From the NCBI RefSeq assembly GCF_900110835.1, contig NZ_FOJG01000001.1:1871022-1935021 (forward strand): a DNA stretch of 64,000 nucleotides, written 5' to 3'. The stretch comes from Chitinophaga arvensicola (GTDB lineage: Bacteria > Bacteroidota > Bacteroidia > Chitinophagales > Chitinophagaceae). Below, one piece after another: positions 36,511-44,928 of the stretch. Numbering within the stretch: position 1 is the stretch's first letter; the number at the start of each line of letters is the position of its first letter. The notes beneath the pieces were generated by a model. That model was not told the DNA's origin, ran no database searches, and saw only the letters and a list, made by a program, of their open reading frames with translations. Made by a program: the position numbers and the translations under genes.

Positions 36511-36993
36511 ATGATGATGAAATACACCACCCTGGCTTTGCTGGTACTGTTTTTATTCGCCTGCGGTGATGGTGACAATGTGCCGCGTAAATACATTTCA
36601 AAAGATGAGATGACCGCTATCCTGGTAGATATGTCCCTGGCAGACGCCTATAGCAATGAACAGCAGGTGGATATCAATTTTACACCGATGACCGACTCCC
36701 TGCGGCAGCAGCGGGTGAAGATCTTCTATAAACAAATCCTGGACCTGCATAAAGTAAGTGTGAAGGAATTCATGGAGAGTTACAAATATTATGAAAGTCA
36801 CCCGAACAGGCTGAAGGAAGTTTTTCAGCAGGTACAGGCAGATATCGCCAACAGAAAGCAACGCCTGGGCAATCCGATTGATGAAAACGCCCCGGTGAGA
36901 TTCCGTCTGAAAAGCATTTTCCCGTATGCAGACAGTGTGCTGTTGCTGCCAAGAGTCGATACTATCCGGCCTTTTGTGAAGCGGCACCTCTAA
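36511..36993 (+). CDS. DUF4296 domain lipoprotein
   Basis: The 160-residue protein has a lipoprotein signal with lipobox LFAC (Cys near 18). A helical domain follows with KDEMTAILVDMSLADAYSNEQ and FYKQILDLHKVSVKEFMESYKYYESHP, the pattern of DUF4296. Function is unknown. Several adjacent ATG codons (36511, 36514, 36517) leave the exact start open. It lies 34 bp after the PorD-like gene and 18 bp before scoA, probably in one transcript. Confidence 0.82.
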   Translation: MMMKYTTLALLVLFLFACGDGDNVPRKYISKDEMTAILVDMSLADAYSNEQQVDINFTPMTDSLRQQRVKIFYKQILDLHKVSVKEFMESYKYYESHPNRLKEVFQQVQADIANRKQRLGNPIDENAPVRFRLKSIFPYADSVLLLPRVDTIRPFVKRHL

Positions 36994-37011
36994 TCTATAA
37001 AACACCAAAAC

Positions 37012-37704
37012 ATGAACAAAGTAGTAGCAAATGCCGACGATGCCATACAAGATATCCGGGATGGAGCGGTTCTGATGCTGGGAGGATTTGGTTTGTGTGG
37101 AATTCCGGAAAACTGTATTACAGCCCTTGTAAAGAATGGGGTAAAGGACCTTACCTGTATTTCCAATAATGCAGGTGTAGATGATTTTGGCCTGGGTTTG
37201 TTATTGAAAACCAGGCAGATCAGGAAAATGATGTCTTCATATGTAGGCGAAAACGCAGAATTTGAAAGACAATTGCTGGCGGGAGAACTGGAGGTAGACC
37301 TGATCCCACAGGGTACCCTGGCCACCCGTATCCAGATGGCCGGTATGGGTATTCCTGCTTTTTTTACCCCGGCTGGTTACGGTACCGAGATTGCCGAAGG
37401 AAAAGAAGTAAGGGTATTTAATGGCAAGCCACACCTGATGGAACTGGCATTACACGCTGATTACGCGATTGTAAAAGCCTGGAAAGGGGATACACTGGGC
37501 AACCTGGTGTTCCGTAAAACCACGCGTAATTTCAGTACCTCCATGGCCAGAGCAGGGCAAATCACCATTGCGGAAGTGGAGGAGCTTGTACAACCGGGAG
37601 AACTGGATCCGGATCACATACACGTGCCGGGAATCTATGTCCACCGCATCTTCCAGGGCAGTGATTATGAAAAAAGAATTGAACGCAGAACCGTTAAGAT
37701 CTAG
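37012..37704 (+). CDS. scoA: Succinyl-CoA:3-ketoacid CoA-transferase subunit A
   Basis: The 230-residue alpha subunit of a family I CoA-transferase moves CoA between succinyl-CoA and acetoacetate in ketone-body or butanoate metabolism. It shows [19 protein letters not shown] (18-36), the [15 protein letters not shown] stretch near 55 and [19 protein letters not shown] near 113. The ATG at 37012 gives the usual N-terminus. Subunit B follows after 35 bp. Confidence 0.94.
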   Translation: MNKVVANADDAIQDIRDGAVLMLGGFGLCGIPENCITALVKNGVKDLTCISNNAGVDDFGLGLLLKTRQIRKMMSSYVGENAEFERQLLAGELEVDLIPQGTLATRIQMAGMGIPAFFTPAGYGTEIAEGKEVRVFNGKPHLMELALHADYAIVKAWKGDTLGNLVFRKTTRNFSTSMARAGQITIAEVEELVQPGELDPDHIHVPGIYVHRIFQGSDYEKRIERRTVKI

Positions 37705-37739
37705 TTCAACACATTCTCCACTCTTCAAATCTGATTTTT

Positions 37740-38396
37740 ATGCCTCTCGATAAATATGGTATAGCCAAAAGAATTGCACAGGAACTACAGGATGGTATGT
37801 ATGTGAACCTGGGCATCGGTATTCCTACACTGGTATCTAACTATATCCCCGCCGGTGTTTCCATTATGCTGCAATCTGAAAACGGAATATTAGGAATGGG
37901 ACCTTATCCTGTTGCAGAAGATATTGACGCAGACCTGATCAATGCAGGTAAAGAAACAGTTACCCTGCTTCCGGGCGGCAGCTTTTTCGATTCTGCGGAA
38001 AGCTTCGGAATGATCCGCGCCGGTAAAGTGGATCTCACCGTACTCGGCGCCATGGAGGTGTCTGACAAAGGAGACATCGCCAACTGGAAAATTCCCGGAA
38101 AAATGGTGAAAGGCATGGGCGGTGCGATGGACCTCGTTGCCTCTGCCAGGAACATCATTGTTGCGATGATGCACACCAATCCCAAAGGAGAAAGCAAATT
38201 ACTGCCGGCATGCACCTTGCCACTCACGGGTGTAAATTGTGTGAAGAAGATTGTTACTGAACTGGCCATGCTGGATGTAACCCCTGATGGGTTCAAACTC
38301 CTGGAGCGCGCCCCCGGCGTAACGGTGGACGAAATCCGTTCAAAAACTGCCGGTAAACTGATTGTAGAAGGAGAAATTCCTGAAATGCAGTTTTAA
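37740..38396 (+). CDS. scoB: Succinyl-CoA:3-ketoacid CoA-transferase subunit B
   Basis: The 218-residue beta subunit carries the catalytic Glu in [13 protein letters not shown] (Glu near 46), which forms the CoA-thioester intermediate. Also typical are [17 protein letters not shown] near 21 and [20 protein letters not shown] near 120. It pairs with the preceding subunit A. A strong terminator follows, ending the bamD-to-scoB run. Confidence 0.94.
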   Translation: MPLDKYGIAKRIAQELQDGMYVNLGIGIPTLVSNYIPAGVSIMLQSENGILGMGPYPVAEDIDADLINAGKETVTLLPGGSFFDSAESFGMIRAGKVDLTVLGAMEVSDKGDIANWKIPGKMVKGMGGAMDLVASARNIIVAMMHTNPKGESKLLPACTLPLTGVNCVKKIVTELAMLDVTPDGFKLLERAPGVTVDEIRSKTAGKLIVEGEIPEMQF

Positions 38397-38423
38397 CCGA
38401 TAACCTCGTATATACTTTACCGT

Positions 38424-38463
38424 GCCCTGCGCTCCATCACCGGAAAGCAGGGCTTTTTTATTT
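38424..38463 (+). terminator. Terminator of scoA-scoB
   Basis: GCCCTGC (38424-38430) pairs with GCAGGGC (38447-38453) around a 16-nt loop, followed by TTTTTT and a T-rich tail. Confidence 0.78.
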
Positions 38464-38507
38464 AGAAAGTTGTCGTGTTTATACTATATGATTAATTTAA
38501 ATAAATA

Positions 38508-38515
38508 TATTTTTG
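38508..38515 (+). promoter_or_regulatory. Putative -7 box of DUF5723 gene promoter
   Basis: TATTTTTG matches TAnnTTTG exactly, 48 bp before the ATG at 38564. No clear -33 TTG lies at the right spacing. Confidence 0.42.
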
Positions 38516-38563
38516 CATATCTAAGTTGTTAATCTCTTTTATTCCTAACCTATAATAGTCACT

Positions 38564-39961
38564 ATGAAAAGGATTTTTACATCCGCATTATTGTTGTGTT
38601 GCGCACTTTACTCCCAGGCCCAGGATCTGCCAGGCTTCAGGACCAGTAATTATGCAGGCGTTACCAGCGTATTTTCTAACCCGGCGAATATAGCCGACAG
38701 TCGTTTCCGCTGGGATGTAAACCTGGTAGGCGTAAACATCGGCGTTTCGAACAATCAGCTGAAGTATAAACTGAGTAATGCCGGTTCTTCTTTTGGTGAA
38801 GACACTATCAAGAGTCAGTTGTTTGGACAAAGTAAAGGCGCCACCAAAGCCCTGGTAAATCTCGGTGTACTCGCGCCTTCTGTGATGTTTAACGTAGGAA
38901 AGTTTTCTTTTGCAGTGAGCACCCGCGCCCGCATTGTAGCCAATGTAACGGACCTCGACGGCAAACTGGCGGATAAGATCATGAATGATCTTTCTTCTAC
39001 GGCGAATCTCCCTTACAATATTGCCTCCAATAGCAACATGCGCATCAGCGTAAATGCCTGGACGGAATATGGTGTGTCTGTTGCACGGGAAGTGATTACC
39101 GCAGGTCCCCATTTCCTGAAAGCAGGTGTGAGCCTCAAATACCTGGCAGGTTCCATGAACGGGTCGGTCAACATCGATAAACTGCATGCCACTATGAACG
39201 TAGATGAAGGTCAGCAGGATGCTTATCTGACCAATGCAGCTGGTAAAATAGGCATGAACTTCTCCGGTATGAACCTCTCTGATTTTGAAGCGTCAGATGC
39301 TACTAAAACAACCGGTCACGGTATTGGCGCCGAGCTGGGAGTAGTGTATGAATATCGTCCTGCCAGTGAAAACAACAGCAGTAAAGGCAGTAACAAATAC
39401 AAATTCCGTTTCGGCCTCTCTCTCATGGATATCGGTAAAATAAAGTATGAGCGTGATGTAACCCGTAGCGGAACCTTTACCATCGGTATACCGACAGGTC
39501 AGCAGTTTTCTATGAAAAACCTGCAGGATGTAAAACTGGACAACTACAAAACTGAGCTGGGTAAATACCCGCAATATTTTACGCCTGCTGCCGATAACAA
39601 TAGTGCGAAGTATGCGGTTAGTCTGCCTACCACTTTACAACTGGACGGTGATTACCATATTCACAACAACTTTTACGTAAATGCAAATGTGCAGCTGGCT
39701 TTAACCGGTGGTGAAAAGAAACCTTACAATACACAATATTACAGTGGCTTCAGCATCACACCACGTTATGATGGCCGTATATTCGGATTCTTTCTGCCGG
39801 TGAGCTACAATGGCTTGTCGAAGCTGAATGCAGGAGCCAGTTTCCGTGTAGGTCCGTTATATGTAGGTTCCGGCAGTGTACTGAGCGCGCTGATGGGCTC
39901 TGCTCATCAGCTGGATGGCTTTGTGGGCATCCGTTTCGGGCATTTGCAGAAACGTAAATAA
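38564..39961 (+). CDS. DUF5723 family outer-membrane protein
   Basis: The 465-residue protein has a signal peptide ending SQAQ (about residue 20) and a mature start DLPGFRTSNYAGVTSVFSNPANIADSRF, typical of DUF5723. Alternating amphipathic beta-strands with aromatic ends follow (YKFRFGLSLMDIGKIKYERD, FYVNANVQLALTGGEKKPY), suggesting an outer-membrane beta-barrel. Function is unknown; the family is largely confined to Bacteroidota. It has its own -7 box upstream, and an inverted repeat follows its 3' end. Confidence 0.82.
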   Translation: MKRIFTSALLLCCALYSQAQDLPGFRTSNYAGVTSVFSNPANIADSRFRWDVNLVGVNIGVSNNQLKYKLSNAGSSFGEDTIKSQLFGQSKGATKALVNLGVLAPSVMFNVGKFSFAVSTRARIVANVTDLDGKLADKIMNDLSSTANLPYNIASNSNMRISVNAWTEYGVSVAREVITAGPHFLKAGVSLKYLAGSMNGSVNIDKLHATMNVDEGQQDAYLTNAAGKIGMNFSGMNLSDFEASDATKTTGHGIGAELGVVYEYRPASENNSSKGSNKYKFRFGLSLMDIGKIKYERDVTRSGTFTIGIPTGQQFSMKNLQDVKLDNYKTELGKYPQYFTPAADNNSAKYAVSLPTTLQLDGDYHIHNNFYVNANVQLALTGGEKKPYNTQYYSGFSITPRYDGRIFGFFLPVSYNGLSKLNAGASFRVGPLYVGSGSVLSALMGSAHQLDGFVGIRFGHLQKRK

Positions 39962-39977
39962 TTTCCCGGCTTTATAA

Positions 39978-40039
39978 AGAGATTTAGATATTTTGTTTTT
40001 AGAATACATACTTACCTGAAACAAAATGTCTAAATCTCT
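39978..40039. repeat. Long inverted repeat after the DUF5723 gene
   Basis: Arms 39978-39998 and 40019-40039 are complementary over 21 bp with one mismatch and enclose 20 nt. Outer copies of TTTATAA extend the stem with a bulge (to about 39971 and 40050). It lacks a U-run, so it is not a standard terminator, but it may protect or end the upstream transcript. Confidence 0.65.
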
Positions 40040-40094
40040 AAACTTATAAATCCCTAAATAATTGGTACCTTTCAACTTGCTAAAATAGTTCGAG

Positions 40095-40934
40095 GTGCAA
40101 GTTGGATTTCTTTGTTATAACGGTAAATATATTCCTGCAGCCGACCCGATTTTTACGGCAGACAATCGATCTTTCAGATACGGGGATGGCTTTTTTGAAA
40201 CCCTGAAAGTCTACCAGGGAAAAGTGCTGCTGGCCGACCTGCACTTTGAGCGGCTACTCGCCAGTTTGCACCTGCTTCATTTTGATATTCCTGCGCATTT
40301 CACCAGAGATTTTTTTGTAAAACAGATACTCGAACTTTGTAATAAAAACAACGTGGCACAGATGGCCCGTGTACGTGTAGCTGTGTTCCGCTCTGATGGC
40401 GGTTTGTACGATCCCATCAATAATTTACCCAATTACCTGATCCAATGCTGGGAACTGAGCAGAACCGTGCTGGAACTGAATCAGAACGGATTGGTAACGG
40501 ATGTGTTTCCGGACGTGAAAAAGAGCTGTGATAAACTATCTTCCCTGAAATCCAACAACTGTTTACCTTATGTAATGGCTGCCATGTATGCCAAACAACA
40601 CCGGCTCAATGAGGCCATCCTGCTCAATCCATACGGACGGGTGGCCGACAGTACCATTGCCAATGTATTCATCGTAAGAGATAAAATCCTGTATACACCC
40701 CCTCTCTCGGAAGGCGGTGTATGTGGCGTGATGCGCAAATACCTGCTCAGAACAGAACTGCCATTTAAGGTAGAAGAAAAACCACTGAGTATAGAAGACC
40801 TGGAAAATGCAGACGAAATATTTTTAACCAATGCGATCTACGGAATCCGCTGGGTAGGCCTCTTCCGCGACAGTAGCTATGGAAATGCCACTGCTGCGAT
40901 CTTACACGAGGTATTGCATGAAGGAATGCTGTAA
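40095..40934 (+). CDS. Class IV aminotransferase (PabC/IlvE-like)
   Basis: The 279-residue fold-type IV PLP enzyme has the opening MQVGFLCYNGKYIPAAD, RSFRYGDGFFETLKV (near 26-40), the catalytic Lys in CDKLSSLKSNNCLP near 150, and NPYGRVADSTIANVFIV near 183. This family includes branched-chain aminotransferase and 4-amino-4-deoxychorismate lyase. Size near 280 and the neighbouring genes do not settle which; a PabC-like lyase in folate synthesis is plausible. The start is GTG at 40095. The photolyase gene follows 10 bp later, so they form a pair; its MTHF antenna would use folate (inference). Confidence 0.8.
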   Translation: MQVGFLCYNGKYIPAADPIFTADNRSFRYGDGFFETLKVYQGKVLLADLHFERLLASLHLLHFDIPAHFTRDFFVKQILELCNKNNVAQMARVRVAVFRSDGGLYDPINNLPNYLIQCWELSRTVLELNQNGLVTDVFPDVKKSCDKLSSLKSNNCLPYVMAAMYAKQHRLNEAILLNPYGRVADSTIANVFIVRDKILYTPPLSEGGVCGVMRKYLLRTELPFKVEEKPLSIEDLENADEIFLTNAIYGIRWVGLFRDSSYGNATAAILHEVLHEGML

Positions 40935-40944
40935 AAATTAATGG

Positions 40945-42255
40945 ATGAAAATGGAACAGACAGTCAGTTTATGCTGGTTACGCCGTGATCTGCGGCTGGA
41001 AGACCAGGCAGCACTTTATTATGCGTTGCGCGCCGGAAACCCGGTAGTGCCTGTGTTTGTATTTGATACCAATATTCTCGATGACCTGGAAGACAAACAG
41101 GACCGGCGGCTTACATTTATTCATGCGGTACTGGAAGAAATGCAGGCACAATTGCAACAGAAAGGCGCTTCTCTGGATGTGTTTCATGGCACGCCGGAAG
41201 CAGCGTTTACACACTGGACGAGCAAATACAACGTAACCGCTGTATATACTAATCATGATTACGAACCTTATGCAAAACAACGCGATGCCCTGATAGCAAA
41301 GCAACTCAGTAAAAAAGATATTTCATTTCATAGTTATAAAGACCAGGTAATCCTGGAAAAGAATGAGGTGTTGAAAGATAACGGTGAACCATATACGATA
41401 TTTACACCGTATAGCCGTAAGTGGTATGATACCCTCACCTTTTTTCATCTGAAACCCTATCCGGTTAAAAAGTATGAACAACATCTTTTTAAACAATCAC
41501 CGGTGAAAATTCCCTCACTGAAAACGATGGGTTTTACTGCAGGTGAAAAACATTTTCCTGCAAAGGAATTACAGGAAGCACTGATCAAACATTACGATAC
41601 TACCCGTGATTTTCCCGCTGTAGAAGGCACTTCCAGGCTCGGTTTACATCTTCGGTTTGGTACCATCAGTATTCGCGCATTAATGCAGCAGGCGATGCAG
41701 CTCAATGCTACCTTTGCGAAAGAATTAATCTGGCGGGAATTTTACCAGATGATCCTCTGGCATTTTCCACATGTGGTAGGACACGCTTTTAAGAAAGAAT
41801 ACGATAAAATTGAATGGCGGAATAATACAAAGGAATTTGATAAATGGTGTAAAGGCGAAACTGGTTATCCTATTGTGGATGCAGGTATGCGGGAGTTAAA
41901 TACTACTGGCTTTATGCACAACCGCGTGCGAATGATTACCGCCAGTTTTCTCACTAAACATTTATTGATCGACTGGCGCTGGGGAGAGGCTTATTTTGCC
42001 GCCAAACTGCTCGATTATGACCTGGCCGCCAACAACGGGGGCTGGCAATGGGCGGCGGGGTCAGGGTGCGATGCGGCGCCTTATTTCCGTGTGTTTAATC
42101 CAACGCTTCAAACACAGAAGTTCGATAAGGACCTTCAATATATCCGCAAATGGGTGCCTGAATTTGAAGGATTCGATTACGCAAAGCCAGTAGTAGTGCA
42201 TGAAGAAGCACGCAAACGTGCCCTGGAAGTATATGGTAAAGCGCTAAAAAAATAA
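40945..42255 (+). CDS. phrB: Deoxyribodipyrimidine photolyase (class I CPD type)
   Basis: The 436-residue FAD enzyme repairs cyclobutane pyrimidine dimers using blue light. The N-terminal antenna domain starts CWLRRDLRLEDQAAL. The FAD domain has TSRLGLHLRFGTISIRAL near 230, LIWREFYQMILWHFP near 264 with the Glu expected to contact the dimer, and DYDLAANNGGWQWAAGSG near 358. The last motif is close to E. coli PhrB, and the expected FAD-side Asn is present. Two nearby ATG codons (40945, 40951) leave a two-residue doubt. A terminator follows. Confidence 0.93.
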   Translation: MKMEQTVSLCWLRRDLRLEDQAALYYALRAGNPVVPVFVFDTNILDDLEDKQDRRLTFIHAVLEEMQAQLQQKGASLDVFHGTPEAAFTHWTSKYNVTAVYTNHDYEPYAKQRDALIAKQLSKKDISFHSYKDQVILEKNEVLKDNGEPYTIFTPYSRKWYDTLTFFHLKPYPVKKYEQHLFKQSPVKIPSLKTMGFTAGEKHFPAKELQEALIKHYDTTRDFPAVEGTSRLGLHLRFGTISIRALMQQAMQLNATFAKELIWREFYQMILWHFPHVVGHAFKKEYDKIEWRNNTKEFDKWCKGETGYPIVDAGMRELNTTGFMHNRVRMITASFLTKHLLIDWRWGEAYFAAKLLDYDLAANNGGWQWAAGSGCDAAPYFRVFNPTLQTQKFDKDLQYIRKWVPEFEGFDYAKPVVVHEEARKRALEVYGKALKK

Positions 42256-42256
42256 A

Positions 42257-42299
42257 GGCGGTATCACTGCTGTGATACCGCCTTGTGGTTGGTTTTTTA
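42257..42299. terminator. Bidirectional terminator between photolyase and TlpA-like gene
   Basis: Perfect 11-bp stem (GGCGGTATCAC at 42257-42267, complement at 42272-42282) with loop TGCT lies between convergent genes. A T-rich stretch follows on the plus side and an A-rich stretch precedes. Confidence 0.85.
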
Positions 42300-42302
42300 T
42301 TA

Positions 42303-43451
42303 TTACGGCAAAACTGATTTCAGCTTCGCATCCAGCGCTTCATGTTCTTCACCACCGCCGCCATAACGGGCTATGATCACACCTTTCGGGTCTACCAATA
42401 TCTGGGTGGGCAAAGAATGAATACCAAAATGATCACTTACATCTTCCGGGTTAGGTTCGTTCTTCATACGTTTGTTCATGTCGAGGCCACGCAGCACATG
42501 TTTCCACACACCAATACCATCTTTTTCCACTGCTTTTTTCCATGCATCATGATTGCGGTCGTCGTCTGATACGCTGATTACTTCAAAGCCTTTGTCTTTG
42601 TACTGTTTGTACAGTTCCAGCAGATGTGGATTACCCGCGCGGCAGGGTACACACCAGCTGGCCCAGAAATCCAGCAGTACATATTTTCCTTTAAAATCGG
42701 ATAAGCTGAGTGGCTGCCCGTTGATATCCGGTTTGCTGAAATTAAATGCTACACTGCCGGGGGAGCCTGCTTCCAGGCTTTTTATTTCTTTCCCTATTTC
42801 CTGTCCGTCTTTACTTTTTTGTAAAGCAGCACTGAGACTGTTATAGTAATACTTTGCAGAATCCAGTGTCATGCTGCCTACTTCAAAGCGCATCAGGTAG
42901 AGGCTCAGGTAGGAGTTGTGATGTTCCCGGATGAATTTCCGGGATAACTGACTGTTAATATTGAAATACGGTGTCAGCTGTTCCCGGATGGCTGCTGATT
43001 TATCGTGATCTTTTTCATTGCGTAATGCTTCCAGCAATGGTTTGTATTGTACAGTGGCTGCTTCTTTTGCCTTCTCCAGTTGTACATTATCTTCATTACT
43101 CACAGATCCTTTTAATACAATGGTAGAAAGATCGCCATTTTTGATGTTGATGGTCATGGGAGCGGGCTCCAGGAACAAGTAGGCCTGTTCTTTTTTATTT
43201 CCTGTCATGTTGTTGCTCAGGGCAGCAGAGAACATTCCCGGAGTGGTTTGTGCCAATGTACCGGTAAAACGGAAGCTGCCGTTTTTTACGATGGCGCTGT
43301 CGGTGATACGCTTCGTACCATCGCTGTATTGCAGGTAGTATTTGGCGGGTGCATCTCCCGTAACAGTACCGGATATACTGAATTTTTGCTGTGCAGATAC
43401 CAGTTGCGAAAAGGCTAACGGTAATGATAGTACGCAGATTATTTTCTTCAT
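42303..43451 (-). CDS. TlpA-like thiol-disulfide oxidoreductase with DUF4369 domain
   Basis: The 382-residue protein has a signal peptide ending VSAQ and a DUF4369-like N-terminal domain (FSISGTVTGDAPAKYYLQY). A helical middle part precedes a thioredoxin domain (about 235-382) with YVLLDFWASWCVPCRAGNP; the WCVPC redox site lies near 265. Such proteins act in the periplasm and often follow SusC/SusD pairs in Bacteroidota, though their targets are mostly unknown. The ATG at 43451 is preferred over the earlier one at 43466 because it gives a clean signal peptide and a 4-bp gap from susD instead of an overlap. Confidence 0.88.
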   Translation of the reverse strand: MKKIICVLSLPLAFSQLVSAQQKFSISGTVTGDAPAKYYLQYSDGTKRITDSAIVKNGSFRFTGTLAQTTPGMFSAALSNNMTGNKKEQAYLFLEPAPMTINIKNGDLSTIVLKGSVSNEDNVQLEKAKEAATVQYKPLLEALRNEKDHDKSAAIREQLTPYFNINSQLSRKFIREHHNSYLSLYLMRFEVGSMTLDSAKYYYNSLSAALQKSKDGQEIGKEIKSLEAGSPGSVAFNFSKPDINGQPLSLSDFKGKYVLLDFWASWCVPCRAGNPHLLELYKQYKDKGFEVISVSDDDRNHDAWKKAVEKDGIGVWKHVLRGLDMNKRMKNEPNPEDVSDHFGIHSLPTQILVDPKGVIIARYGGGGEEHEALDAKLKSVLP

Positions 43452-43455
43452 AATA

Positions 43456-44916
43456 CTATTGTTCATTTTGTGTAAGATTAGGATTGAGTATAATTTCTTC
43501 CTGCGGGATGCGCAGTAATATTTTCGGATTGGTGGCCGTTATATTCATAGCACCACTACTGGCAGAGGTATAGTCTCTCACCATTGGTAAGCCATTTCTG
43601 AAATAGTCAAAGCCGTTATGTCCTTCAAAGGCCAGTTCCAGCCGGCGTTGCAGCATTATCTCATCGAAAAGCGCCTGCCCGGAAAGATCAACGGAAGTCA
43701 GTCCTGCCCGGTTACGGATGATGTTCAGATCAGCCAGCGCAGCATCTTTTTTACCCAGCTTGGCATTGGCTTCTGCGCGATTGAGATATACTTCTGCCAG
43801 GCGCACGAAGCGGAAAGGCGACTTACTGTAAATAGCGGTATACTGATACATATATTTTACCGTGGCGATGCTGTCGTTCGGAAAACCTGGCGTTATATTT
43901 ATTTTATAATGAGAACTGCGCAGATCTGTTTTAGAAATGCGTGACAGCAGGTCTGGTGATGGGCGGTAATAGCCACCGGTATAGTTGATCTGTGGCGGAT
44001 AAGCATATTGCTGGCTGATGGAGGAGCTACCAAAGTCAATATTGCCGGCAAATATATCTTCTTTGTTCGCCGCGTTGCTGCTATTATAGTAAGCACGGTA
44101 GTCATTATCTTTCAGCAATGTATACTTGTTACTGTTGATCACCTGGTCTGCATAGGTGATTACCTTCTGGTTAAACGTTGCATCCGGTTGCTGAAAGGTA
44201 CCGCCCATATAGAGGTATACCCGCGATAACAATGCAGCAGCGGCCATTTTTCCGGAGAAGCTGTTGGACTTTTCCTGGTTGAATAACGGGATCGCTGTTT
44301 CGAGATCGGATATCACCTGTTCGTATACGGCTTTGGCGCTTGCCCGGGCCGGTTTATAATCGGTGCTGTTGGCGGCAGTGGTAATCAGCATCACACCGGG
44401 TGAACCGGCGGCATCCTGGTAATAAGGCTTTGCGTAAAAGCGTACCAGGTTAAAATATACAAAAGCTCTTACAAATAACGCCTCTGCTTTAGCCTGAAGT
44501 ATAACGGGGTTCTGTTCTCCTTTGGCCACATTATCCAGTAGTTTATTGGCGTGCAGGATAATGAAGTAGCTGCCCCTCCACAGGGAATAAGTCCAGCTGT
44601 GATCTTTATCCGGTGAATTGATATAGTCAAACGCGTCGGCGTATTTGTTAGGACCGAGATCGTTGCTGCGGATATTATTACCATGTGTTTCTGAGAGGAA
44701 CATGGTAATATCTCCATATCCAAAGGAACTGTTTTCCATAGCTACACCGGTGGTGAGCATCGGATACAGCCCCAGTGCTGCCTGGGCGAAGCCGTTAGGT
44801 GTACTGAATTGCGCATCTTCATTGATAACGTTGTGCGGACGTAATTCATCCAGTTGTTTATTGCAGGCGCTTAGTGTGATAAGGCTGATAAAGGCTATTG
44901 TGATGGAACGCTTCAT
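43456..44916 (-). CDS. SusD/RagB-family nutrient-binding lipoprotein
   Basis: The 486-residue lipoprotein has lipobox LSAC (Cys18). SusD features follow: TPR-like helices (WTYSLWRGSYFIILHANKLLDNV; AEALFVRAFVYFNLVRFYAKPY), FRFVRLAEVYLNRAEANAKLG, and a C-terminal LARRLELAFEGHN-like segment (QRRLELAFEGHNGFDYFRNG). It forms the surface lid of the TonB-dependent transporter encoded just upstream (12 bp gap). The ligand cannot be inferred, as no glycosidase or peptidase adjoins. Confidence 0.94.
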   Translation of the reverse strand: MKRSITIAFISLITLSACNKQLDELRPHNVINEDAQFSTPNGFAQAALGLYPMLTTGVAMENSSFGYGDITMFLSETHGNNIRSNDLGPNKYADAFDYINSPDKDHSWTYSLWRGSYFIILHANKLLDNVAKGEQNPVILQAKAEALFVRAFVYFNLVRFYAKPYYQDAAGSPGVMLITTAANSTDYKPARASAKAVYEQVISDLETAIPLFNQEKSNSFSGKMAAAALLSRVYLYMGGTFQQPDATFNQKVITYADQVINSNKYTLLKDNDYRAYYNSSNAANKEDIFAGNIDFGSSSISQQYAYPPQINYTGGYYRPSPDLLSRISKTDLRSSHYKINITPGFPNDSIATVKYMYQYTAIYSKSPFRFVRLAEVYLNRAEANAKLGKKDAALADLNIIRNRAGLTSVDLSGQALFDEIMLQRRLELAFEGHNGFDYFRNGLPMVRDYTSASSGAMNITATNPKILLRIPQEEIILNPNLTQNEQ

Positions 44917-44928
44917 GTTTGCAGTAGT

